Shown here one piece after another: positions 45,866-53,255 of a stretch of 64,000 bases of DNA. The stretch lies in contig NZ_KI272842.1 in the NCBI RefSeq assembly GCF_000469505.1, positions 17,780-81,779 of the forward strand. Direction: 5' to 3'. The DNA comes from Leptotrichia sp. oral taxon 215 str. W9775. GTDB lineage: Bacteria > Fusobacteriota > Fusobacteriia > Fusobacteriales > Leptotrichiaceae. The notes under the pieces are model-generated. The model was not told the origin of the DNA and ran no database searches. It saw nothing but the letters and a program-made list of their open reading frames with translations. Position 1 is the stretch's first letter. The number at the start of each line of letters is the position of its first letter. The position numbers and the translations under genes were made by a program.

Positions 45866-46177
45866 ATGTCAAAAAATGAAATAGATGCAAGTGTTGCAAT
45901 TCAGGTTTTACCAAATGTTCAGGAAAATGATGAAATTGTAAAAATTGTAGATGAGGTAATTGCCTACATAAAAAGCAAAAACCTGAATACTCATGTAGGG
46001 CCTTTCGAAACAACTATTGAAGGGAAATACGACGAGCTTATGGAAATTGTGAAGGAATGCCAGCTGATAGCTGTAAAAGCCGGAGCACCTGGAGTCATGT
46101 CCTACGTGAAGATAAATTATAAACCGAAGGGAGATGTACTTACTATTGAACAGAAAATCTCAAAACATTCTGAATAA
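45866..46177 (+). CDS. Thiamine-binding protein of YkoF/YqgV (DUF77) type
   Basis: 103-aa small ferredoxin-like-fold protein. VAIQVLPNVQENDEIVKIVD, NTHVGPFETTIEG and the KECQLIAVKAGAPGVMSYVK segment match the thiamine-binding DUF77/YqgV family. It is the first gene after the TPP riboswitch, so it probably captures thiamine or a pyrimidine precursor in the cytoplasm. Its end overlaps the permease gene under the longest start of the latter. Confidence 0.85.
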   Translation: MSKNEIDASVAIQVLPNVQENDEIVKIVDEVIAYIKSKNLNTHVGPFETTIEGKYDELMEIVKECQLIAVKAGAPGVMSYVKINYKPKGDVLTIEQKISKHSE

Positions 46178-46922
46178 AATAATGGATAAATTTGCCCCTT
46201 TTATTATAATACTTTCCCTTCTTGTTTTATGGGAAATTTTATCAGTAACAGGAGTTGTGCCGAAGTTTATGCTGCCTTCACCTTTTGATGTAATAAAGGC
46301 GTTTATTGATGATTTTCCATTGCTGATGCATCACACGTGGATAACACTGGTGGAAGCCTTTTTAGGACTGGGATTGGGAATAGTACTAGGTTTCCTTATG
46401 GCTATTGTAATGGACAGATTTGAATTTGCATATAAGGCGATATATCCAGTACTTGTAATAACTCAGACTGTCCCAACCGTTGCGATTGCACCACTTCTGG
46501 TATTATGGCTGGGATATGGAATAATGCCAAAGATAACGTTAATTGTCATAACATCATTTTTTCCTATAACTATAGGACTTCTTGATGGATTCAAGTCAGC
46601 AGACAGGGATGCATTGAATTTACTGAAAACAATGGGAGCAACCCCTTTACAGAATTTTATTCATATAAAATTTCCAGGATCCATAGGATATTTCTTTGCA
46701 GGCCTTAGAATATCAGTTTCCTATTCCATTATAGGAGCTGTTGTGGCAGAATGGCTTGGAGGATTTGACGGTCTTGGAGTTTATATGACAAGGGTAAGAA
46801 AATCATATTCATTTGATAAAATGTTTGCAGTAATATTTTTTATATCGGCAATTAGTCTGTTTCTGATGTATCTCGTAAAGAAAATACAGAAAAAGGCTAT
46901 GCCATGGGATAATAACATTTGA
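46134..46922 (+). CDS. thiX: ABC transporter permease for thiamine pyrimidine precursor (ThiX-like)
   Basis: Inner-membrane permease of the SsuC/TauC type, 262 aa at most, six TM segments. The EAA-type loop lies around DALNLLKTMGATPLQNF. With ThiY and ThiZ it would import HMP or formylaminopyrimidine. The start is uncertain: ATG 46134 abuts AAGGGAG, TTG 46146 has it 12 bases away, and ATG 46182 has no site but gives the family-typical N-terminus. Overlap with the preceding gene suggests translational coupling. Confidence 0.85.
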   Translation: MYLLLNRKSQNILNKIMDKFAPFIIILSLLVLWEILSVTGVVPKFMLPSPFDVIKAFIDDFPLLMHHTWITLVEAFLGLGLGIVLGFLMAIVMDRFEFAYKAIYPVLVITQTVPTVAIAPLLVLWLGYGIMPKITLIVITSFFPITIGLLDGFKSADRDALNLLKTMGATPLQNFIHIKFPGSIGYFFAGLRISVSYSIIGAVVAEWLGGFDGLGVYMTRVRKSYSFDKMFAVIFFISAISLFLMYLVKKIQKKAMPWDNNI

Positions 46923-47061
46923 TTTAGAAATAAGTGTATAAAATAGAATTTTTTATTTTCTATTTTAAATTGTAAAATTTCTAAATAAATTCATTTATAA
47001 CAAATTTCTGAATGAACTATATTAAAATAAAAAATAAATAATATAAGAAGGAGTGGAACAA

Positions 47062-48084
47062 ATGAAAAAGATTGTAAAAATTATGCTATTTTGCCTTTTG
47101 GGAATATTTGCTGTGTCATGTGGGAAAAATAGCAGTTCAGACACAGGTGGAAATGGCGAAAAGAAAAGTGGTGAAAGTCCTTCAAAGAAAATAAGTATAG
47201 TGCTTGACTGGACTCCAAACACTAATCATACAGGATTATTTGTTGCGAAGGAACTGGGATATTTTAAGGAAGAAGGGCTGGAAAATGTGGAAATAGTTCA
47301 GCCACCTGAAGGAAGTACAACTGCATTGATAGGAGCTGGAGGTGCCCAGTTTGGAATAAGTTTTCAGGATACATTGGCAAAATCCTTCTCAAATGACAGT
47401 CCTGTACCTGTAACAGCAGTTGCGGCAATTATACAGCATAATACTTCAGGGATAATATCTTTAAAGGATAAGGGGATAGACAGCCCGAAAAAACTGGAAG
47501 GCCATAAATATGCCACATGGGATGATGAAATAGAAAAAGCAATATTGAAAAAAATTATAACAGATGACGGTGGAGACTTTGGTAAAGTAAAAATGATCCC
47601 AAATACAGTAACAGATGTAGTTACAGCACTTAAGACAGATATAGATGCTGTGTGGGTATATTATGCGTGGGACGGAGTTGCAACAGAGCTTGCAGGATTA
47701 CAGACAAATTTCCTGAATTTTGCTGATTATGGAAAAGAACTTGATTATTATAGTCCGGTTATAATTGCAAATAACGATTATTTAAAGAAAAATCCGGAAG
47801 AAGCAAAAAAAGTTTTAAGAGCAATAAAAAAAGGATATGAATATGCTATTGCAAATCCGGAAGAAGCGGCAAAAATATTAGTGAAAAATGCTCCGGAACT
47901 GAAACTGGAACTTGTTACAGAAAGTCAGAAATGGCTTGCTTCAAAATACAAGGCAGATGTGGCAGAATGGGGAGTAATAGACCAGAGCCGTTGGGATTTA
48001 TTTTATGAGTGGCTATTTAAAAATAGTCTGATTAAAAAAGAAATACCTAAAGGATATGGATTTTCAAATGACTATCTGAAATAG
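47062..48084 (+). CDS. thiY: Thiamine precursor-binding lipoprotein (ThiY/NMT1-like)
   Basis: 340-aa lipoprotein. The signal ends in FAVSC, and a Ser/Gly linker follows. The NMT1/THI5-like domain begins LDWTPNTNHTGLFVAKELGY, the hallmark of formylaminopyrimidine/HMP-binding proteins, and contains PPEGSTTALIGAGGAQFG. ATG 47062 has AAGGAG 9 bases upstream; the GTG at 47053 overlaps that site. Third gene of the riboswitch operon. Confidence 0.9.
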   Translation: MKKIVKIMLFCLLGIFAVSCGKNSSSDTGGNGEKKSGESPSKKISIVLDWTPNTNHTGLFVAKELGYFKEEGLENVEIVQPPEGSTTALIGAGGAQFGISFQDTLAKSFSNDSPVPVTAVAAIIQHNTSGIISLKDKGIDSPKKLEGHKYATWDDEIEKAILKKIITDDGGDFGKVKMIPNTVTDVVTALKTDIDAVWVYYAWDGVATELAGLQTNFLNFADYGKELDYYSPVIIANNDYLKKNPEEAKKVLRAIKKGYEYAIANPEEAAKILVKNAPELKLELVTESQKWLASKYKADVAEWGVIDQSRWDLFYEWLFKNSLIKKEIPKGYGFSNDYLK

Positions 48085-48131
48085 GATTTTCAGCTGGAAA
48101 AGTTATTTAAAGTGAAAGGCAGTATTAAAAA

Positions 48132-48902
48132 ATGACAACATCAATTACAAAAGATAATCGGAAGCTGAAACTGGAGACTAAGAATGTTTCTGTAAAGTTT
48201 GAAGATAAGAAAATAATAGAGGATATATCTGTCAGGCTTCATGAAAATGAGCTTGTATGTATTCTGGGATTGAGTGGAGTTGGGAAAACTACTCTTTTCA
48301 ATGTTATTGCAGGGCTGATTTCTCCAAGTGAAGGAACAGTTGAAATGAATGGTACCGACATTACAGGAAAATCAGGAAATATAAGCTATATGCTTCAGAA
48401 GGATTTACTTTTACCATTTAAAACGGTAATAGACAATGTTTCCCTTCCCCTTGTAATAAAAGGCGAAAAAAAGAAAGCTGCAAGGGAAAAGGCAGAAAAA
48501 TACTTTACCCAGTTTGGACTGGAAGGAACAGAAAAAAAATATCCGAATCAGCTTTCAGGTGGAATGAGGCAGAGGGCTGCACTTTTAAGGACATACTTAT
48601 TTTCAAATGAAACAGCATTGCTGGATGAGCCTTTTAGTGCCCTGGATGCCATAACAAAACATAAAATGCATCTCTGGTATCTTGACATAATGAAACAGAT
48701 AAAAATGTCCACACTGTTTATAACTCATGATATAGATGAAGCCATAATTCTGTCAGACAGAATTTATATACTGTCGGGAAGTCCAGGGAAAATAACGGCA
48801 GAAATAGAGGTTGATATAGACAGATGTGGAGATAATGAAGAATTACAGCTGTCAGAAAAGTTTCTGAAATATAAGAAAGAAATATTGGAATATTTAAAAT
48901 AG
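48132..48902 (+). CDS. thiZ: ABC transporter ATP-binding protein (ThiZ-like)
   Basis: 256 aa, nitrate/sulfonate/taurine-type ATPase. Walker A GLSGVGKTT (about residues 49-57), Q-loop MLQKD, signature LSGGMRQRAALLRT, Walker B TALLDEP, switch His in ITHDIDEA. It powers the ThiX permease. Last gene of the operon; an imperfect palindromic repeat element starts 15 bp after the stop and may serve as terminator. Confidence 0.88.
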   Translation: MTTSITKDNRKLKLETKNVSVKFEDKKIIEDISVRLHENELVCILGLSGVGKTTLFNVIAGLISPSEGTVEMNGTDITGKSGNISYMLQKDLLLPFKTVIDNVSLPLVIKGEKKKAAREKAEKYFTQFGLEGTEKKYPNQLSGGMRQRAALLRTYLFSNETALLDEPFSALDAITKHKMHLWYLDIMKQIKMSTLFITHDIDEAIILSDRIYILSGSPGKITAEIEVDIDRCGDNEELQLSEKFLKYKKEILEYLK

Positions 48903-48916
48903 AAAGATTATAAAAA

Positions 48917-49145
48917 GGGACTGGCTCAAAAATATAAATATAATATATGAAAAAACTATATTTTTTCATTTGCTAAAATTTTACTCATATAAAACAGTCA
49001 TTCATTAAGGAAAAGTCAAAAACTTGCCTAAAGGCTCAGACAGATGACTTTTCCTAAATTCATTTCCTGTTTTACATTGTAAAATTCTAGATAATCCAAA
49101 AATATAGTTTTTCACATTATTTTTCAATTTTTTTAAGACTATTCC
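48917..49145. repeat. Palindromic MITE-like element of about 230 bp
   Basis: The two halves are inverted copies of each other over most of their length. GGGACTGGCTCAAAA at the left corresponds to the complement of AAGACTATTCC at the right. GAAAAAACTATATTTTTT pairs with AAAAATATAGTTTTTC, AAACAG with CTGTTT, and the centre is AGGAAAAGTCA/TGACTTTTCCT enclosing GCCTaaAGGC. The right end runs into ogt. A related 78-bp copy stands at 63514-63591. No transposase is present, so any movement would depend on one elsewhere. Confidence 0.7.
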
Positions 49146-49623
49146 TTTTTTCAAGATTAAGAAGAAATTCTTTTATTTCAAGTCCGCCACCATATCCTAC
49201 AAGTTTTTTGTTACTTCCTATAACCCTATGGCATGGAATGAAAATAGGAATTTTATTTCTGTTATTTGCCATACCTACAGCCCTTACAGCCTTTTCATTA
49301 TTGATTGCAATGGCAATATCCTTATATGAACGGGTTTCTCCATAAGGAATTTTTAAAAGCTCATTCCAGACAGAAATCTGAAAATCAGTACCTTCTTTTA
49401 ATAAAGGCAGATTGAAATCCCTTCTTTTTCCATTCAGATACTCAAATAACTGAGATGCGGCTTTTTTTATTAAAGTAGTTTCCTTTATAATATAATTGCT
49501 ACTTTTCTTAATATTTTCTATTTCATATTCAAAAAATAAATCTGTTATTTTATCTTCAGTTGCTCCAATTCCTAATATTCCTAATTCTTTTATTCCAGTA
49601 TTGTAAAAATATACATATCTCAT
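49117..49623 (-). CDS. ogt: Methylated-DNA-protein-cysteine methyltransferase
   Basis: Removes O6-alkylguanine damage by transferring the methyl group to its own Cys131 in PCHRV. 168 aa, the Ogt/YbaZ-like length with N-terminal domain. GETRSYKDIA and RAVGMANNRN are the DNA-binding helix and Arg finger, and LVGYGGG follows the active site. The last eight residues (NSLKKIEK) are encoded within the neighbouring palindromic element, so the C-terminus was probably replaced by the insertion. Confidence 0.92.
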   Translation of the reverse strand: MRYVYFYNTGIKELGILGIGATEDKITDLFFEYEIENIKKSSNYIIKETTLIKKAASQLFEYLNGKRRDFNLPLLKEGTDFQISVWNELLKIPYGETRSYKDIAIAINNEKAVRAVGMANNRNKIPIFIPCHRVIGSNKKLVGYGGGLEIKEFLLNLEKRNSLKKIEK

Positions 49624-49652
49624 TTATTTTATCACCTCATATAATTTCCTAT

Positions 49653-49681
49653 ATTATAGTATAATTAAAGCTATGTCACAA
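49653..49681 (-). promoter_or_regulatory. Promoter of ogt
   Basis: Minus strand TTGTGA (49681-49676), 17 bp, TATAAT (49658-49653). Confidence 0.65.
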
Positions 49682-50161
49682 GTTATAACTAAAATAATTT
49701 TCAATATTCTTTATTTTGTCTCACTGTTCATCTAACATTCTATATCTTTTCTGCTTGATAGAAAATCTTCTGTTTTTTCTGTTGTATTAGAATGATAGTA
49801 GTTATGAATATTCTTTTGGAAACAATTAGAGGCTCTCTTATTATGTATTTTCAAAATATTTTAGAAAATAATATAAAAATTTATTATAGATATATAAAAT
49901 CATATACACGATAATTTCTATATGTTTGACAAATATTTTTTTATAGGGTTAAATAGTAATGAAAAAAATAACAATTTATTGTAATAAGTAATAATTATGA
50001 AAAATATATAGTTAAAAAACATAAAATTTAATATTTAATATATTATAAGATAGACTGATTATAGTATAAGAATATCTAATTTAGACATTAAATACAAGAA
50101 ATGTTCAAATGTTAATTTATGATAAAAAATAATGATAAGTTACAAAATTATAAAAAAGTAA
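49682..50161. other. Gene-poor, extremely AT-rich stretch
   Basis: I find no coding region, RNA gene or strong hairpin here. Base composition is even more AT-rich than the surrounding intergenic DNA. It separates ogt from a small coding remnant and the NUDIX gene, and may be decayed DNA left by transfer. Confidence 0.5.
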
Positions 50162-50263
50162 ATTAAAGAAGTTAATGAATTTTTCAGAAATAATCCAAGA
50201 TGTATGAACTTAGAAAAAGGTTTTTCAGTGTATTTAACTAAGAGAGATGTGATGAATATTTGA
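50162..50263 (+). pseudogene. Possible coding remnant
   Basis: A 33-codon open stretch without start codon or ribosome site, ending at TGA. Its codon pattern looks coding (KEVNEFFRNNPR, then GFSVYLTKRDV) but it is preceded by stops. It is probably the tail of a lost gene; the family is not recognised. Confidence 0.3.
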
Positions 50264-50321
50264 TATGTATTTTGTTAAAAGAAAGATATAAAGATGATAT
50301 TTATAAATAGGAGATGATATA

Positions 50322-50936
50322 ATGAATAGTGTATCAGTAAAGGGTGTTATTAAAAAGAATAATTCATTTCTGTTAAGAAAAAATGAAAGAGATGAATATG
50401 AATTACTAGGTGGAAAATTAGAAAAAGATGATATTAATCTGAGAGACAGATTGAAAAAAGAATTTTTAGAAGAATCAGGTATAAAGATAATAGTTAATAA
50501 AGAATTAGAACCTTGGTTTTTGAATATAAATGGGGACAAAGTTTTAATTATTCCATATATTTGCAATATAGAGTATATTCCTTCTGTCTTATATGATCAA
50601 GATGGTGGAGAACTGTATTGGGTAAAGGAAAGAAATATAAATAAAATAAATATACCAAAAGGATATCTTGATACTATTAATCAAATTTCTCCACATGATT
50701 CAACAACAATTTCAAAAAAAACTAAATATTATGGAAAAGACTATCAAGTACCTATATTTTTAAAGATAATTAATAAAAATTCTAAAGAAATAGAAACAGT
50801 TGAAATTAAAGAAGGAAGTATTTCAGATATAAAAGAAAAGTATAGAATTAATAATAGAATAAAATTAAAATTTAATAAATGTGAATTAGAAGAGAATGTT
50901 TTATATGTTGAATATGAGAGTGATATCCATGAATAA
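50322..50936 (+). CDS. NUDIX hydrolase-like protein
   Basis: 204 aa. The NUDIX box is GGKLEKDDINLRDRLKKEF followed by LEESG. It keeps the Glu cluster (EF..EES) that binds the metal but has Lys where Arg is usual, so activity is likely but not certain. About 90 extra C-terminal residues have no family I can name. GGAG precedes the ATG. Strongly AT-biased codons set it and the next gene apart from the core genes. It overlaps the glycosyltransferase by 8 bases. Confidence 0.75.
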   Translation: MNSVSVKGVIKKNNSFLLRKNERDEYELLGGKLEKDDINLRDRLKKEFLEESGIKIIVNKELEPWFLNINGDKVLIIPYICNIEYIPSVLYDQDGGELYWVKERNINKINIPKGYLDTINQISPHDSTTISKKTKYYGKDYQVPIFLKIINKNSKEIETVEIKEGSISDIKEKYRINNRIKLKFNKCELEENVLYVEYESDIHE

Positions 50937-51348
50937 AATAAAAATTTCAGTAATTATACCAACTTTTAATAGAAATAATTTGCTAAAAAAATCTCTTAAA
51001 TCGTTGTCAGAGCAGTCGTTAAATCATAATGAATATGAAGTGATAATTTGTGATGATGGAAGTTATGAATCTGCTGTAACAATAGTAAAAGAATTTGAGA
51101 ACAAATTAAATATTAAATATTGTTATCATAGTAATAAGGGCTATAGAGTTGCTTTAGCAAGAAATGAAGGGATTTATTTAGCTAAAGGAGAAATATGTGC
51201 TTTTATTGATTATGGTATGATTGTAATACCAGAATTTTTAGAAAATCATTTAAAACTTCATAAAAAAATAATAATAATATACTGCACCTCCAATCTTGAG
51301 TCCAAGATTTTGGGTGCAGTACATAAATATAATTTTTATTATGTTTGA
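50929..51348 (+). pseudogene. Glycosyltransferase family 2, truncated
   Basis: 139 residues remain of a GT-A glycosyltransferase normally over 230 aa. SVIIPTFNRNNLL, the VIICDDGS nucleotide-sugar loop, KGYRVALARNEG and FIDYGMIV (DxD region) are intact. After HLKLHKK the frame enters a 42-bp inverted-repeat structure that resembles joined IS ends and then stops, so the acceptor half is lost. Coupled to the NUDIX gene by an 8-base overlap. Probably non-functional. Confidence 0.7.
51280..51321. mobile_element. Two abutted IS-like terminal inverted repeats
   Basis: TACTGCACCTCCAATCTTG and the complement of CAAGATTTTGGGTGCAGTA are near-identical 19-bp ends facing each other with only AGTC between. 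Differences between the arms (TCC versus CAA) are of the kind seen between left and right IS ends. It may be the footprint of an excised element or a minimal MITE. No target duplication is evident. The same structure is also a strong hairpin. Confidence 0.55.
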
Positions 51349-51385
51349 GATAATAACTCTTATTTAGAAAATAGTTTCCGTTTTT

Positions 51386-52477
51386 TTATTTTTCATTAGT
51401 CATAAGTTCATCAATTAAGTCTTTTACATGGACAATTTCCTTAAGCTTGTATCCATTTGCACCTGAGAAAAAGAGTCCCGATTGCAGTCTTCCAAGATAT
51501 GCATCCCCAAGACTGTCTGCGATACAGTAACCGACTCTTCTTGCCCCTTCTCCCCTATTACAAGGGAAAATACAGTTACTGATACATTTTATCTTTTTTG
51601 TATCCGGTTCTAAAGTTTTTATCAAGTTTGTTTTTACTGCCCTTCCAGGATATCCTACCGGAGAACTTACAATAACAATATCTTCTTCCTTTGAATCAAG
51701 TAAAACCTGTTTAAATACAGGACTTGCATCACATTCATGAGTTCCAATGAATCTTGTTCCCAGCTGAACTGCATCAGCTCCTAAATCCATTATTTTTTCA
51801 ATATCCTCTCTGTCCCATATACCTCCGGCTGCAATTATAGGAAAGTCACCCCATTTATCCCTTTCTTCCTTTATAGGAGGTAAAATAGCTTCAAGCTGAT
51901 GCTCAGGAGCAAACAGTTCGTTATATTTTGCACCTTGATGCCCTCCACTTTTAGGTCCTTCCACAATAACAGCTCCAGGAGTTCTTCCGGCAGCCTTCCA
52001 TTTTTTACATATTATTTTTAATGCCCTTGCAGATGAAACTATAGGCACTATTTCAACATCTGGATAATTTTCAGTAAGCCTTGGAAGTTCAAGAGGCAGT
52101 CCGGCACCTGTAACAATAATATTTGCACCTGCTTCAAGAGCGTCATTTACAACTCTTTCATAATCATTTATTGCATGAAGAATGTTGCAGGCAAGAGGTT
52201 TGTCACCACATATCTGTCTTGCATTTTTGAAAATTTCAAATAAGGCTTTCCTGCTGTAAGCATTTTCAGTTCCTAACGGTCTTCCATCCACTTCTTTTTT
52301 AACAAACTTCATATTCTGGTAATATCCCGTACATATTGCACTTATTGTTCCTAATCCCCCATTTTTAGATACATTTCCTGCAAGCTGGTCCCAGCTTATT
52401 CCTACTCCCATTCCACCTTGTATAATGGGCTTTTCAATGTAATGTTTCCCTATTTTAATTCCTTTTAATTCTCTCAT
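51386..52477 (-). CDS. Nitronate monooxygenase family FMN enzyme
   Basis: 363-aa TIM-barrel flavoprotein of the 2-nitropropane dioxygenase family, which also includes enoyl-ACP reductase FabK. IIQGGMGVGIS at the N-terminus, the GPKSGGHQGA phosphate/active-His motif, AAGGIWDRED and GADAVQLGTRF are the signatures. FabK-type proteins are shorter (about 310-320 aa), so oxidation of toxic nitronates is the likelier role. It is 31 bp downstream of an unidentified gene behind an operator-like palindrome, forming a two-gene operon. Confidence 0.85.
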   Translation of the reverse strand: MRELKGIKIGKHYIEKPIIQGGMGVGISWDQLAGNVSKNGGLGTISAICTGYYQNMKFVKKEVDGRPLGTENAYSRKALFEIFKNARQICGDKPLACNILHAINDYERVVNDALEAGANIIVTGAGLPLELPRLTENYPDVEIVPIVSSARALKIICKKWKAAGRTPGAVIVEGPKSGGHQGAKYNELFAPEHQLEAILPPIKEERDKWGDFPIIAAGGIWDREDIEKIMDLGADAVQLGTRFIGTHECDASPVFKQVLLDSKEEDIVIVSSPVGYPGRAVKTNLIKTLEPDTKKIKCISNCIFPCNRGEGARRVGYCIADSLGDAYLGRLQSGLFFSGANGYKLKEIVHVKDLIDELMTNEK

Positions 52478-52508
52478 ATTATTTTTCCTCTCTTTATTAT
52501 TTATTGGG

Positions 52509-52985
52509 TTAAATGAAACTGCAATAAACAGGAGGAGCCCTCACAATCCGTATATTTGATGAAAAAGAAGTATAATTCAGCATAATGCTTGAAAATGACG
52601 CATGTATGTAAATCATACCATTTATAAATTTCTTAAAACTTTCGATAACCTTTTTTCTTATATCATTTGTCATAAAATTAATATAACTGTTGGCACAAAG
52701 CTGTTCAAATTTTTTGATTAAAAGCTCGATGTCCATTTTTTCAAGAAAAGACAGGTCAAATTCCATATTTGAAATATATCTGTCAAGAAACTGAAAAAAT
52801 ACATCACTTTTATTTGATAGAATTTTCTTATTCTGGTTATAAATCGAACATATATTTTCGAGGTACACAAAATGACCGTTAATGAAAACAGTTAAAGGAT
52901 TTTTCCGAATAAACGGACTGAAAATATTTGAAACTATACACTGAATAATTTCAGATAAGACATTTCTTACAGATTTTCCTAACAT
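52509..52985 (-). CDS. Uncharacterised helical protein, possible regulator
   Basis: 158 aa, not recognised. Predominantly helical and hydrophobic-patterned, resembling the ligand domain of TetR-type proteins, but no N-terminal HTH is visible and the region upstream is promoter, not missing coding sequence. The end (RIVRAPPVYCSFI) looks atypical and could reflect a frameshift. GGAGAGG precedes the ATG. First gene of an operon with the nitronate monooxygenase. The operator-like palindrome at its promoter suggests regulation, though whether by its own product is unknown. Confidence 0.5.
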   Translation of the reverse strand: MLGKSVRNVLSEIIQCIVSNIFSPFIRKNPLTVFINGHFVYLENICSIYNQNKKILSNKSDVFFQFLDRYISNMEFDLSFLEKMDIELLIKKFEQLCANSYINFMTNDIRKKVIESFKKFINGMIYIHASFSSIMLNYTSFSSNIRIVRAPPVYCSFI

Positions 52986-53008
52986 TGAATTCCTCTCCTA
53001 AATATATA

Positions 53009-53052
53009 ATAACGTTTGTTATATTATATCAAAAAAGGGAATATAAAGTCAA
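53009..53052 (-). promoter_or_regulatory. Promoter with TetR-like operator for the 52985 operon
   Basis: Minus strand TTGACT (53052-53047), 18 bp, TATAAT (53028-53023) with extended TG. The perfect dyad ATAAC-GTTT-GTTAT (53009-53022) follows directly at the transcription start, where a repressor would block initiation. Confidence 0.65.
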
Positions 53053-53147
53053 TTGATAAAAGTCAGCCTACAAAATTCAAGGCTTGAAGGAATGATTGTT
53101 TTGTAAAAAATTATATTTTAAAAATAAGATGAAAAAAATTGAAAAAT

Positions 53148-53189
53148 TGTAACTGAGGTTACATATTTTTTCTATTTATATGATATAAT
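53148..53189 (+). promoter_or_regulatory. Promoter of the cytosolic SBP/GTPase/ATPase cluster with dyad
   Basis: TATAAT (53184-53189) with TG one base upstream; TTACAT lies 19 bp before it. The perfect inverted repeat TGTAAC-TGAG-GTTACA (53148-53163) overlaps the -35, so the cluster is probably under a dedicated repressor or activator. Confidence 0.55.
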
Positions 53190-53255
53190 TTAACAATCAA
53201 AATATAAGAAAAGAAAAATATGACTATAAAAAGAGATTAACAGAAGGAGAAAATA

